Source: a virus. From it: DNA of 60,067 nucleotides. Positions 17,186 through 26,087 of this stretch are shown in pieces. Numbering within the stretch: position 1 is the stretch's first letter; every line of letters starts with the position of its first letter. The notes below the pieces were generated by a model. That model ran no database searches, was not told the origin of the DNA, and saw only the letters and a program-made list of their open reading frames with translations. Made by a program: the position numbers and the translations under genes. The stretch spans positions 1 through 60,067 of IMG/VR virus record IMGVR_UViG_3300021964_000066. One strand, written 5' to 3'.

Positions 17186-18561
17186 TAGTTATCTGCCTTT
17201 GGTGTAAGCGCCTTGCTAAGGCTTTGGCGTGTTGGTAGTGTTTCGCCTTCTTGATTGGTGTAAGTTGTGGTATCGTTAACAAAGATACTGCGTAGTGTCT
17301 TATTGTTCGGACCTGGAGTCAAGTTAGCGCGAACATTGTCTTCAACTTTGATCCATCTAGCACCATCGTAACGGAATAATCTATTCGGCACGTAATCTGT
17401 CCTTAATACATATTGCCCGATTGTTGGACTTCCGGGGAAAGAAGTACCAGCAGTTACAGTAAATCCGTTTGGAGCAGTTCCATCACCGCCTAAGTAAGCA
17501 GGAATAGCAACATTGGGAGTAGTTGGACTTGTTGTTGCTAATGTTCTAGTACTTCCTGCGTAAGTGTTTGAGTTATCTGCACCAAGACCAGTAGGATCGC
17601 CTGGAGCGCCTGTTGGAGTAAGTGGGACAATATAAAGTTCGTCCATGTTGTTACCACTCTTGTCTACATCCTGCTCAGCTTGATTAATGATAGCATCATT
17701 GATTTCTACCAACTTATTATAGTTGCTAGAAACTTGACCAATTGTATCTGTAGTATTTTCACTGGCTTGAATATTATTAAGAATATCTTTATACTCTTGT
17801 GCATCTACTAGAGGTGTCATTTTAATGCGCCATAAGTGTGGCCACCAAGTTTGACTGAATCCTTCTGAACTAAATGTACAGTCCTGCACTACATAAAATC
17901 TTTTTAGCACTGCAGGAATTGTAGCATCTAACGGATAGTAATCTTTTTTGTGCGGCAGTTCAATAACATCACCTGACATGATTTTACGACCCAACATTGC
18001 TATCATGTCATTTAAGTGGAATGTCATGTACACAGTGTCTGCATTTAAGAACAAGCCAAATTGTTCTAAGTTGAAATCATTGTCGGTGACAGTGTAGATG
18101 CCACGCATGGAATATACGTTGGCATCGTACTTTCTGTCTCTGTTCTCCAGAAACAACAAGTCTTGTATGTTCTGTTCGCTTTGATTACTGTAAATAGGTT
18201 CGTCCCATTCTTTCCAATAGATGCTAATAGGAGCACCATTACTGATTGTACTGGTAGTGTTACTGCTTATTGTAATAGTATTGGCAGTGCTGTTTGCTAT
18301 TGTAATAGTGGTATTGGCTGCAATACCAATACCTTGTACTGTTTGTCCTGGTTCAAATGTACTGGTATTAGCAAACGTTAAAACTGTACTGTTGGCACTG
18401 ACTTCAGAAGTTAGGGCATAGGCATTTGCCTGCGGATTTGTACCAATATATTTGTGTAAGTATACGCCTGTACCACCGATAGTAAACTCTTCGGATATAC
18501 GTTTATCAAAAAATCTATAATCGTTGGTGTGGTTTTCACGCCACATGCTTAATCTTGGCAT
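17185..18561 (-). CDS. 14: Neck protein gp14, with C-terminal surface module
   Basis: This 458-residue protein resembles gp14 neck proteins of marine T4-like phages: FFDKRISEEFTIGGTGVYLH, the core NIQDLLFLENRDRKYDANVY, then LNDMIAMLGRKIMSGDVIEL and WWPHLWRIKM. gp13 and gp14 form the neck below the portal and admit the tail. Residues about 50-112 are an inserted Thr/Asn-rich beta segment (TVLTFANTSTFEPG...TITISSNTT). The C-terminus carries PTIGQYVLRTD...LFRYDGARWIKVED, a small module shared with other virion proteins here. It is transcribed opposite to gp13, whereas the T4 order is 13-14-15 in one direction. Confidence 0.75.
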   Translation of the reverse strand: MPRLSMWRENHTNDYRFFDKRISEEFTIGGTGVYLHKYIGTNPQANAYALTSEVSANSTVLTFANTSTFEPGQTVQGIGIAANTTITIANSTANTITISSNTTSTISNGAPISIYWKEWDEPIYSNQSEQNIQDLLFLENRDRKYDANVYSMRGIYTVTDNDFNLEQFGLFLNADTVYMTFHLNDMIAMLGRKIMSGDVIELPHKKDYYPLDATIPAVLKRFYVVQDCTFSSEGFSQTWWPHLWRIKMTPLVDAQEYKDILNNIQASENTTDTIGQVSSNYNKLVEINDAIINQAEQDVDKSGNNMDELYIVPLTPTGAPGDPTGLGADNSNTYAGSTRTLATTSPTTPNVAIPAYLGGDGTAPNGFTVTAGTSFPGSPTIGQYVLRTDYVPNRLFRYDGARWIKVEDNVRANLTPGPNNKTLRSIFVNDTTTYTNQEGETLPTRQSLSKALTPKADN

Positions 18562-18582
18562 AAGTCAGAATCCAGTATTCTT

Positions 18583-18590
18583 ATATTTAT
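18583..18590 (-). promoter_or_regulatory. Late promoter of the gp14-gp15-Nudix unit
   Basis: The minus-strand sequence reads ATAAATAT, 22 nt before the gp14 start codon. Confidence 0.6.
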
Positions 18591-18623
18591 GGCGATATGA
18601 ATTGTAAATAGTCCAAAAGTAAT

Positions 18624-18641
18624 GTAGTACTTTAGTACTAC
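18624..18641. promoter_or_regulatory. Operator-like perfect palindrome
   Basis: GTAGTACT-TT-AGTACTAC ends exactly at the base before the -35 element of the next promoter and lies between divergent genes. It would suit a repressor or activator dimer. As RNA it is also a strong hairpin, but no T-run follows. Confidence 0.6.
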
Positions 18642-18670
18642 TTGCACAATAATGATAAATCTGTTATAAT
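18642..18670 (+). promoter_or_regulatory. Sigma70-type promoter (TTGCAC-17-TATAAT)
   Basis: It has a perfect -10 and a good -35 with the optimal 17-bp spacer, 25 nt before the ATG of the next gene. A TAAATA copy lies further upstream at 18605-18610. Confidence 0.75.
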
Positions 18671-18694
18671 ACAGTTTTCCAAGAAGGATCAAAA

Positions 18695-19855
18695 ATGGCT
18701 ACAGTAGCAGGCGTCAAAGTAAAAGCAAAGAAACCACGTACAGTATCGTTTCACAGTAAACCCACAGATGGTCCAGTTTGGGACACGGAACAGGCCCGTG
18801 AACTGCCACAGGAAGAATTTGACCATTTGCTACGCAAGAGCATGAATTACTACAATTATCACTATAGTCAAAAAGATTTGAAAAAGTATGTGGTTGAGTG
18901 GATGCGTTCAGGCGGCGAGTTTACCAAGGAAGAAGTTAAGAAGTTCGAGCGTAGCAGTGATAGGTTGCTGAGCATGACTGCCTGTAGTTTGGTTATGGCT
19001 CATCGTCAGGGCATGCCGTTCCGTGAACGCCATTTAGAGTTTTTGGACACAGAACTGACCCGTGTTTTGGAGGCTGTTACAGAAGACGAACCCGAAGAAC
19101 AAAAAACGGAACAAGTCACAGAAGCCTACAAGCCCACGATTCAAGACAGACTACAGGAAAAAACCAGCGAACTGATTGGCGAGATAGAAGGCCATTACGA
19201 TGAATTGGTTACTGAGGGTAAAACTGAGTTTAAACCTTATGACTTTTTGAGCGGTAATAATGTAGTGCAAAGCCAACTTGGAAAGTACGAAGCACTATTT
19301 CAAGCACGCCGAGAAGAACTGGAACTGGCACAGAAAAAAGCAGATCCGCAATTAGTTGAAGGTTATAAGCATTACAAAGCACAGGACTACAAGCGACTGA
19401 TTGCCTGGATCGATGCATTGTTGGAAGCAGTTGAGCAGTATCGTGGTGTTAAAAAGGCTACTAAGAAATTAAGAGTTAAGAAAGCACCCAGCAAAGAAAA
19501 GCAGATCAGTAAACTCAAATACTGCAAGGAAGATAAAACACTAAAATTAGTCAGCGCCAATCCTGCAGAAATTATTGGTGCCTCTGAGTTGTGGGTCTAC
19601 AATACCAAGACACGCAAACTGGGCAAATACATTTCAGCACCCTACAAACAGTTAGGTGTAAAAGGCACAAGCATTGAAGGCTTTGATGTTGATAAGAGTG
19701 TGTGCAAGACACTACGCAAGCCAGAGGAAAAACTTAAAGAGTTTGCTAAAGCAGGCAAGGTGCAGTTACGTAAATTTCTTGAAGATATTAGAGCAACTGA
19801 AACCAAACTCAACGGTAGAATCAGCGCAGATGTGCTATTACTAAAAGTTGCCTAA
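18695..19855 (+). CDS. Conserved hypothetical protein between gp14 and gp13
   Basis: This 386-residue protein has no recognised catalytic motif. It is highly charged. Residues about 20-115 are a compact helical region (DHLLRKSMNYYNYHYSQKDL), residues 125-260 are Glu/Lys-rich and probably coiled coil (RREELELAQKKADPQ), and the end is basic with beta character (KYCKEDKTLKLVSANPAEII, SELWVYNTKTRKLGKYISAP). It has its own sigma70 promoter next to a palindrome, unlike its late-promoter neighbours, so it may be made early and need not be structural. Start supported by GAAGGA 11 nt upstream. A DNA- or RNA-binding role is possible but unproven. Confidence 0.7.
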   Translation: MATVAGVKVKAKKPRTVSFHSKPTDGPVWDTEQARELPQEEFDHLLRKSMNYYNYHYSQKDLKKYVVEWMRSGGEFTKEEVKKFERSSDRLLSMTACSLVMAHRQGMPFRERHLEFLDTELTRVLEAVTEDEPEEQKTEQVTEAYKPTIQDRLQEKTSELIGEIEGHYDELVTEGKTEFKPYDFLSGNNVVQSQLGKYEALFQARREELELAQKKADPQLVEGYKHYKAQDYKRLIAWIDALLEAVEQYRGVKKATKKLRVKKAPSKEKQISKLKYCKEDKTLKLVSANPAEIIGASELWVYNTKTRKLGKYISAPYKQLGVKGTSIEGFDVDKSVCKTLRKPEEKLKEFAKAGKVQLRKFLEDIRATETKLNGRISADVLLLKVA

Positions 19856-19862
19856 AATCACC

Positions 19863-19898
19863 GTCCTGTTGGCTAAATAAGGTTAACAGGACTTTTTT
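19863..19898 (+). terminator. Terminator hairpin overlapping the gp13 leader
   Basis: GTCCTGTT / AACAGGAC is followed by six T that abut the gp13 ATG. The loop contains CTAAATAA, a late-promoter-like core, and the 3' arm holds AGGA, usable as the gp13 ribosome site. Confidence 0.75.
19873..19880 (+). promoter_or_regulatory. Late promoter (CTAAATAA) inside a terminator loop
   Basis: TAAATA core 19 nt before the gp13 ATG, so upstream transcripts end here and a new late one begins. Confidence 0.5.
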
Positions 19899-21080
19899 AT
19901 GGCTACAGACAATACAGTAATTGTTCCCGACTTACAGACTGACGGCAGTGTAAGGACGCAAAATCTTGGCATGGCTGGATTTATCAGCCAGGAAAGTGCC
20001 ATTGCCGCTAACGAACAAATACAAACACTCAATCAACTACGTAACGAAATGATTGACTACATTCGTTTGCGTTTAGGCGATCAAATCGTTGACGTTGAGT
20101 TAGATAAAGAACACTATGATTTGGCTATCAAACAGGCCCTGACCAAGTATCGTCAACGTGCTCAAAATAGCACAGAAGAAAGTTATGTATTTTTGGATCT
20201 AATTCCCAATGTACAAGAATACATCTTACCCAACAACATTATGGAAGTGCGCCAAATCTTTCGTAGAGGAATTGGTAGTACAACTGGAACAACCGCTAGT
20301 CAGTTCGAGCCATTTGCTTCAGGTTATTTAAACACCTACATGCTGGTAGCAGGACGTGTGGGTGGTTTGACCAACTACGAACTGTTTACTGCTTACCAAG
20401 AATTAGCCATGACCATGTTTGGTGGTTATATTAACTTTAACTGGAACCGTGTAACTAAGAAATTAACTCTAGTTCGTAAGATTCCCTACGATGGTGGTAC
20501 TGATGTTAAACCAACTGCACTAACGGCTGCTAGTACATCCGTTGGTGCAGTGATTACAATTACACTGCCTACCAGTGCTACTAGTTTTCAAACAAATCTG
20601 CAGGTAGGCGACAGTGTTTATATACAGAGTTGTCCAGTACAGGGGTATAGCAGTCAGTATCGTGTAGCAAGTGTAAACGACGATAGAACAGTTATTACAG
20701 TGCTGGCAAATCAAACACTAGGCGCCACTTCAGTGACAGGTACTGACTTGGCTTCAACAACTTTTTTTATACCAGAACCATTCTACGATGGTAATGCACT
20801 AGAAAGTGTACTGCTTTGGGTTAACAACTACAAACCAGACAGTATGCTACTGAGTGATCCTCAGGTTTATCCTTGGTTGCAAGAGTATGCTTTGGCATTT
20901 ACAAAATCTATTTTGGGACAGGCACGTGGTAAGTTTGCCAGTATTGCAGGCCCACAAGGTGGAACTACACTTAATGGTGCCGCACTATTACAAGAAGCAA
21001 CCGCAGAAATGGCTCAACTTGAGGATGAATTGAAACGGTATATTGATGGATCGCAACCGTTGACATGGGTCACAGGTTAA
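19899..21080 (+). CDS. 13: Neck protein gp13
   Basis: This 393-residue protein has the conserved start of marine T4-like gp13: LRNEMIDYIRLRLGDQIVDV, DKEHYDLAIKQALTKYRQRA, then YILPNNIMEVRQIFRRGIG. In T4 gp13 (309 aa) joins gp14 in the neck that completes packaged heads for tail attachment. Residues about 205-290 are an inserted Thr/Ser-rich beta segment (TITLPTSATSF...TVITVLANQTL), like the insertions in gp14 and gp15. The helical C-terminus (ATAEMAQLEDELKRYIDG) fits the family. A terminator downstream ends the unit. Confidence 0.8.
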   Translation: MATDNTVIVPDLQTDGSVRTQNLGMAGFISQESAIAANEQIQTLNQLRNEMIDYIRLRLGDQIVDVELDKEHYDLAIKQALTKYRQRAQNSTEESYVFLDLIPNVQEYILPNNIMEVRQIFRRGIGSTTGTTASQFEPFASGYLNTYMLVAGRVGGLTNYELFTAYQELAMTMFGGYINFNWNRVTKKLTLVRKIPYDGGTDVKPTALTAASTSVGAVITITLPTSATSFQTNLQVGDSVYIQSCPVQGYSSQYRVASVNDDRTVITVLANQTLGATSVTGTDLASTTFFIPEPFYDGNALESVLLWVNNYKPDSMLLSDPQVYPWLQEYALAFTKSILGQARGKFASIAGPQGGTTLNGAALLQEATAEMAQLEDELKRYIDGSQPLTWVTG

Positions 21081-21088
21081 TGTATAAT

Positions 21089-21110
21089 AAGGACTCTTAG
21101 GAGTCCTTTT
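21089..21110 (+). terminator. Terminator overlapping the dNMP kinase ribosome site
   Basis: AAGGACTC-TTAG-GAGTCCTT is followed by a T-run ending two bases before the next ATG. AGGAG within the loop and 3' arm is the only good Shine-Dalgarno, so folding would also hide it. Confidence 0.75.
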
Positions 21111-21112
21111 TC

Positions 21113-21709
21113 ATGATTATTGGAATTTGTGGTTTAATTGGTGCTGGCAAAGACACTGCCGCAGACTATTTGGTGAATTGGCACGAGTTCAGGCGCGACA
21201 GTTTTGCCGCAACCCTCAAAGATGCCGTCAGCGCAGTGTTTGGTTGGGATCGTGAACTGCTAGAAGGACGCACCAAAGCCGCAAGAGAATGGCGTGAACA
21301 GATAGACACTTGGTGGGCCAATCGTTTGGACATGCCAGATTTGACCCCACGCTGGGTATTACAATATTGGGGCACAGATGTATTCCGTAATCATTTCCAC
21401 CAGGATATTTGGATTGCTAGTTTAGAAAATAAACTGCGTCAAACCCGAGACAACGTAGTAATCTCAGACTGTAGATTTTTAAACGAAGTTGAAAGTATTC
21501 GCAGGATTGGCGGCAGAGTAATCAGGATTGTTAGAGGGCAAGATCCAGAGTGGTTTCATTTAGCACGAACTAGTCCACAAAATATGCTAGATCGGTATCC
21601 CGGAGTACATGCCAGCGAATACAGTTGGGCGCCTACAGAATTTGACCACATTGTGGAAAACAACGGCACTATCGACGAATTATACTGTGAACTTAAAAAT
21701 CTGGTATAA
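21113..21709 (+). CDS. 1: Deoxynucleoside monophosphate kinase (T4 gp1-like)
   Basis: This 198-residue protein has a P-loop at residues 7-15 (GLIGAGKDT), ISDCRFLNEVESIRRIGGRV around the middle, and VHASEYSWAPTEFDHIVENN near the end. This is the pattern of phage dNMP kinases, which turn dNMPs from degraded host DNA into dNDPs for replication. T4 gp1 is 241 residues; this one is somewhat shorter but keeps the P-loop and the late HxSE motif. The 3' end overlaps the convergent Zn-finger gene by 17 nt. It is a cytoplasmic enzyme lying among tail genes. Confidence 0.85.
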   Translation: MIIGICGLIGAGKDTAADYLVNWHEFRRDSFAATLKDAVSAVFGWDRELLEGRTKAAREWREQIDTWWANRLDMPDLTPRWVLQYWGTDVFRNHFHQDIWIASLENKLRQTRDNVVISDCRFLNEVESIRRIGGRVIRIVRGQDPEWFHLARTSPQNMLDRYPGVHASEYSWAPTEFDHIVENNGTIDELYCELKNLV

Positions 21710-22040
21710 TAGGACTTTCACGCCATAAACTGTTAGATTGGTGTAATTCAACTCTACAATTTAAGCACACCGTTTTTAAATTAAACTCTCCAACATTCTT
21801 TAAATTACCGTCTAAATGAAATACCGACATTTGTTGTTCGGGATATTTGGATCTAAAACCGCACTTATCACAGACTGGTTTTTTTCTGTACCCTGCTTTG
21901 TACCAAGCAGGAACTGACTTTATTTTCTTTCCTTTACGTAAACAACTTTCGCAGAGTTTTCTGTACCTTGTTTTACCGTTACTGTGATAGTTAATTGCTG
22001 ATAAATTTAGGTTGCAGGTCTGGCATAAAGGTCTTTTCAT
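21693..22040 (-). CDS. Zinc-binding HNH-like protein
   Basis: This 115-residue basic protein has four CxxC knuckles (CQTC, CESC, CDKC, CLNC) and FHLDGN...NLKTVCLNCRVELH, which resembles an HNH/treble-clef nuclease core with the second zinc pair at the end. Small proteins like this are common single-gene inserts in T4-like phages. It may be an HNH homing nuclease or a zinc-ribbon nucleic-acid-binding protein; the canonical HNH Asp-His pair is not complete to my reading. It is convergent with the dNMP kinase and divergent from gp18, with its own minus-strand TAAATA. Confidence 0.65.
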   Translation of the reverse strand: MKRPLCQTCNLNLSAINYHSNGKTRYRKLCESCLRKGKKIKSVPAWYKAGYRKKPVCDKCGFRSKYPEQQMSVFHLDGNLKNVGEFNLKTVCLNCRVELHQSNSLWRESPIIPDF

Positions 22041-22087
22041 AAAGTTATTTAACTGTAAAACCTTTCGAAAGGGTGTTCAAACTGGTG

Positions 22088-22095
22088 ATATTTAC
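22088..22095 (-). promoter_or_regulatory. Late promoter of the HNH-like gene
   Basis: The minus strand reads GTAAATAT, about 49 nt before the start at 22040. It is paired back-to-back with the gp18 promoter. Confidence 0.5.
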
Positions 22096-22103
22096 TGACT
22101 TCC

Positions 22104-22112
22104 GATAAATAT
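22104..22112 (+). promoter_or_regulatory. Late promoter of gp18 (GATAAATAT)
   Basis: TAAATA core 29 nt before the ATG; a GAGGAAG ribosome site follows. Confidence 0.65.
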
Positions 22113-22140
22113 CTTTATAAGTTTTATGAGGAAGTGAAAC

Positions 22141-25100
22141 ATGGCACTAGTTTCTCCAGGCGTACAAGTCAGTGTAATTGACCAAAGTTTTTACGCACCA
22201 ACACAATTAGGTTCTGTTGCTTACATTTTAGTAGCAACAGCACAGGATAAAGTTGCACCAGGAGGCACAACAATTGCTCCTGGAACCGAAGTAGATAATG
22301 TAGGAACTATCTATAACATTACAAGTCAGCGTGACTTAGTAACAACTTTCGGAACCCCAACTTTTAAAACAACTGCAAGTGGTAGCCCTATTAACGGAGA
22401 TGAGCAAAACGAATATGGATTGTTAGCTGCTTACAGTTTATTAGGTATTAGTAATCAAGTTTACATACAACGAGCAAATGTTGATGTAGGAGCACTTACC
22501 GGAACTACATCACGTCCAACGGCTGAACCCGCTACTGGAGCACTGTGGCTTGATTCTGCTAATACAAATTGGGGTGTTTACGAATGGAACGCTACTACAC
22601 AGGCATTTTCATCGCAAAATGTAATCGTAGTTAACAGCAGCAGTGACTTAGTAGGCAATGTCACACCAAATGTAGGAATTGGCGCAATTGGTCAATATGC
22701 AGTAAACACAATTGCAAACACTAGTCCAATTTACTATAAAACATATGATAATACTTGGCAACTAGTTGGTAACGTAGGTTGGGAAGCTAAAATTCCAACA
22801 ATTACCGGCACAACAGCCAGTGCTGGTAACGTAATTACTGCTAACAGTAATATTACAATTAACACCACAAACGTTACAGTAGCAATTAATGCAAACTTGA
22901 CAACTGTGGCTAGTAATATTAACTCTGCTGCGATTGCAGGTGTTACTGCTCGTGTAAACAGCAGTAACCAATTAGTAATTCAAGTTACAAGATTAAGTGA
23001 AAGCGATGGTGCAACTGCAGATGGTAAAATTGCAATCAGCAATGGTAATAACACACCTCTTACTGATTTAGGTATTACTGCTGGTACATATAATGGACCT
23101 TCAGTTCAAATAAGTCCTTACTACACTGTTCCAGAATTTAATAGTGCTAACTTAGCTGCAGGCACAGGTAGACCAACTGGTTCTGTTTGGCACAAAGCCA
23201 GCAGAACAGGTTCTGGTTTAACAATTTCTCTTAAAGAATACAATGCCAGTACAGATACTTGGACATCTATTACAGCAAATGATTATGCAAATGTATTTGC
23301 AGCGACATTTGCATTAGATCCAACAGGCGGTGGCTCAAATCTAACACAAGGTTTGGCGTTTGCACAGTACGATCCATTTGGAACTACAGAGCCGGGCGCC
23401 CTTGTTTGGTATCGTGATGGTACAGGAGCAATGACCATTACTGGTAACACAACTTCTCCAACTGCTGGGAATGTTGGAGCATCATTTACATTAGCCACTC
23501 GTGCAAATGCAAGATTGGCAAATGTAACAACCTACACAGTTACAATTACAACTGCTACAGTAGCAGGATTTGTTGATGCTGTTAGTGCTGCAAGTATTCC
23601 AAATGTTACAGCAAACATTAGCAGTACAGGTGCAATGACTATCACTCACGATCAAGGTGGTGATATTGAGCTTGTAGATGGCGCTGGCACACCATTGGCC
23701 AACGTTGGAATTGCAGATGCCGGAGCTACAAATGTATATTACACTCATAGTAACACTAACACACAAACATCTACAATAATTGGTAGTTTGTGGAAACCTG
23801 CTGATAGAAAAGACTATGAAGTAAGTGCAACAGAAATATCAGATGCACCAGCAAATAACACATACTGGTACTATAATACACCAAGTCGTGCTGATATTAT
23901 GATTAGTAATGGTAGTGCTTGGGTAGGCTACAGAAATCTAAGCAGTGACATTAGAGGTTACGATTTAACAACCACAAACAGTACAGGTCCAATCATTAGT
24001 GCAACTGAGCCAACACTACAAGATGACGGCACAGCACTTGTTTACGGCGATTTGTGGATTGACACTAGCGATTTAGAGAACTATCCTGCAATATACAGAT
24101 GGCAAGCAGTTGCCGGTGTTGATCAATGGGTACAAATTGATAACACAGATAACACAGGAACTGATGGTGTTGTATTCGCAGATGCTCGTTGGAGTACCGC
24201 TGGAACAGTAGACCCAGTACTTGACGCTATTCCAACTATTCAAACACTTAGCACAAGTAACTACGTAGACTTAGATGCTCCTGACCCAGCATTTTATCCA
24301 CGTGGTATCTTGTTGTTTAACACAAGAGCAAGTGGTTTTAATGTCAAACAGTACAAAACAAATTACTTTACTGCTGCTGCATATCCAGGCGAAAGCATTC
24401 CAGCAGTTGCCAATACTTGGGTAACTGCAAGTGGATTTGACAGCACAGGTATTGTACCAAACTTTGGACGCCAAGCACAACGTGGAGTTATTGTTGCTGC
24501 ACTTAAGAGCGCAATTGACAGTAGCACTGCACTACGTGAAGACAGCAATTCATTTAACTTAATTGCTTGCCCAGGATATCCAGAGTTGATTCCTAACATG
24601 GTGGCACTAAACGAAGACAAAGAAAACGTTGCCTTTGTAGTAGGTGACACCCCAATGCGTTTAGCAGCTACTGGCACAGCAATCCAGGCCTGGGCAGACA
24701 ACACCGCAGGTGCAACTGCTACAGGCGAAGATGGTTTGAATACCAGCAGTCCATACGTTGGATTGTACTATCCAAGTGCGTTGACAAATGACTTAGCAGG
24801 CAATCAAGTAGTTGTTCCGCCAAGTCACGTAGCGTTGCGTACAATTGTTAAGAGCGATAATATCAGTTATCAATGGTTAGCACCGGCTGGTACACGTCGT
24901 GGTTTAATTGACAATGCAACCGCTATTGGTTATGTAGATGCAAATAGCGGACAGTTTGTAAGTATTGGCGTAAGTCAAGGAATACGTGATGTGTTGTATG
25001 AAAACAATATTAACCCATTCACAAACTTACCTGGTACTGGGCTTGTAGTATACGGCCAAAAAACTATTGCTGCAGCTCCAAGCGCACTTGACAGAATTAA

Positions 25101-25443
25101 TGTTTCAAGGTTAATTAACTTCTTACGTAATCAACTTAACATTATTGCTCGCCCATTTGTGTTTGAACCAAATGATCCAATCACACGTAACGCACTATTA
25201 GCAGTTGTTAATAGTTTACTAAATGATTTGATTGCTAAACGCGGTATTACAGACTATCTAAGTGTTTGTGACACTACAAACAATACGCCAGAGCGTATTG
25301 CAAGAAACGAACTGTATGTAGACGTTGCTATACAGCCAACTAAGGCAGTAGAATTTATCTACATACCAATTAGATTGAAGAACCCAGGAGAAATCCAGGA
25401 CGGCAATCTAGCAGCGGTACAGAATCCAGGAACAGGAGCATAA
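22141..25443 (+). CDS. 18: Tail sheath protein gp18, enlarged
   Basis: This 1100-residue protein begins MALVSPGVQVSVIDQSFYAP and continues YILVATAQDKVAPGG, typical of T4-like sheath N-termini. The C-terminal third (LREDSNSFNLIACPGYPELI, then NYVDLDAPDPAFYPRG upstream and FEPNDPITRNALLAVVNSLL near the end) forms the conserved contractile core. T4 gp18 has 659 residues; the extra 440 or so lie in the middle as beta-rich surface domains, including about four W...Y.Y...W modules (GALWLDSANTNWGVYEW, GDLWIDTSDLENYPAIYRW and others). These should decorate the outside of the sheath. It is followed 3 nt later by gp19, so the two are co-transcribed. Confidence 0.9.
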   Translation: MALVSPGVQVSVIDQSFYAPTQLGSVAYILVATAQDKVAPGGTTIAPGTEVDNVGTIYNITSQRDLVTTFGTPTFKTTASGSPINGDEQNEYGLLAAYSLLGISNQVYIQRANVDVGALTGTTSRPTAEPATGALWLDSANTNWGVYEWNATTQAFSSQNVIVVNSSSDLVGNVTPNVGIGAIGQYAVNTIANTSPIYYKTYDNTWQLVGNVGWEAKIPTITGTTASAGNVITANSNITINTTNVTVAINANLTTVASNINSAAIAGVTARVNSSNQLVIQVTRLSESDGATADGKIAISNGNNTPLTDLGITAGTYNGPSVQISPYYTVPEFNSANLAAGTGRPTGSVWHKASRTGSGLTISLKEYNASTDTWTSITANDYANVFAATFALDPTGGGSNLTQGLAFAQYDPFGTTEPGALVWYRDGTGAMTITGNTTSPTAGNVGASFTLATRANARLANVTTYTVTITTATVAGFVDAVSAASIPNVTANISSTGAMTITHDQGGDIELVDGAGTPLANVGIADAGATNVYYTHSNTNTQTSTIIGSLWKPADRKDYEVSATEISDAPANNTYWYYNTPSRADIMISNGSAWVGYRNLSSDIRGYDLTTTNSTGPIISATEPTLQDDGTALVYGDLWIDTSDLENYPAIYRWQAVAGVDQWVQIDNTDNTGTDGVVFADARWSTAGTVDPVLDAIPTIQTLSTSNYVDLDAPDPAFYPRGILLFNTRASGFNVKQYKTNYFTAAAYPGESIPAVANTWVTASGFDSTGIVPNFGRQAQRGVIVAALKSAIDSSTALREDSNSFNLIACPGYPELIPNMVALNEDKENVAFVVGDTPMRLAATGTAIQAWADNTAGATATGEDGLNTSSPYVGLYYPSALTNDLAGNQVVVPPSHVALRTIVKSDNISYQWLAPAGTRRGLIDNATAIGYVDANSGQFVSIGVSQGIRDVLYENNINPFTNLPGTGLVVYGQKTIAAAPSALDRINVSRLINFLRNQLNIIARPFVFEPNDPITRNALLAVVNSLLNDLIAKRGITDYLSVCDTTNNTPERIARNELYVDVAIQPTKAVEFIYIPIRLKNPGEIQDGNLAAVQNPGTGA

Positions 25444-25446
25444 GAC

Positions 25447-26064
25447 ATGGCAGTATCATCCTTAACAAGATTTACAGTACCCTTAGGTGGAGACCAAAGC
25501 GCCTCTACCCAAGGTCTGTTGATGCCAAAGTTACAATTCAGATTTAGAGTCAGTTTTGAAAACTTTGGCGTCAGTAATCCTAAAACAGAATTGACCAAAC
25601 AGGTAATGAGTTTTGCAAGACCACAGGTTACATTTGACCCAATTGATGTACCTGTGTACAACAGTCGAGTTTATTTGGCAGGACGTCCAGTGTGGTCAAT
25701 AGTATCTACTACACTGCGTGACGATGCTGGCGGCAACGTAACACGTCTTGTTGGCGAACAACTACAGAAACAGTTTGACTTTATGGAACAGGCCAGTGCC
25801 AGCAGCGGTATTGACTACAAGTTTATTACCAAACTGGAAATGCTAGATGGTGCCAATGGTAACATTGAACCTGTTGTACTAGAAACATGGGAAATGTATG
25901 GTTGTTTTCTAACCGATGTTAACTATAACGAAGCAAACTACGAAAATAACGCACCAATGACTATCACTATGAGCATACGTTACGACAATGCTATACAAAC
26001 AACTACACCTGGTGGAGTTGGTAATGATGTTGGTCGTACCAATGGTGCAGTAATTACAGGTTAA
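25447..26064 (+). CDS. 19: Tail tube protein gp19
   Basis: This 205-residue protein follows gp18 in the invariant T4-like order. Visible family features are LMPKLQFRFRVSFENFGV near the start, VSFARPQVTFDPIDVPVYNS-type text around residue 60 (here MSFARPQVTFDPID), DFMEQASASSGIDYKF, and the end APMTITMSIRYDNAIQ. The protein polymerises as hexameric rings forming the inner tube through which DNA passes. T4 gp19 is 163 residues. A strong terminator follows, ending the sheath-tube unit. Confidence 0.88.
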   Translation: MAVSSLTRFTVPLGGDQSASTQGLLMPKLQFRFRVSFENFGVSNPKTELTKQVMSFARPQVTFDPIDVPVYNSRVYLAGRPVWSIVSTTLRDDAGGNVTRLVGEQLQKQFDFMEQASASSGIDYKFITKLEMLDGANGNIEPVVLETWEMYGCFLTDVNYNEANYENNAPMTITMSIRYDNAIQTTTPGGVGNDVGRTNGAVITG

Positions 26065-26087
26065 TAATAAACTTACCGTGACGAAGA

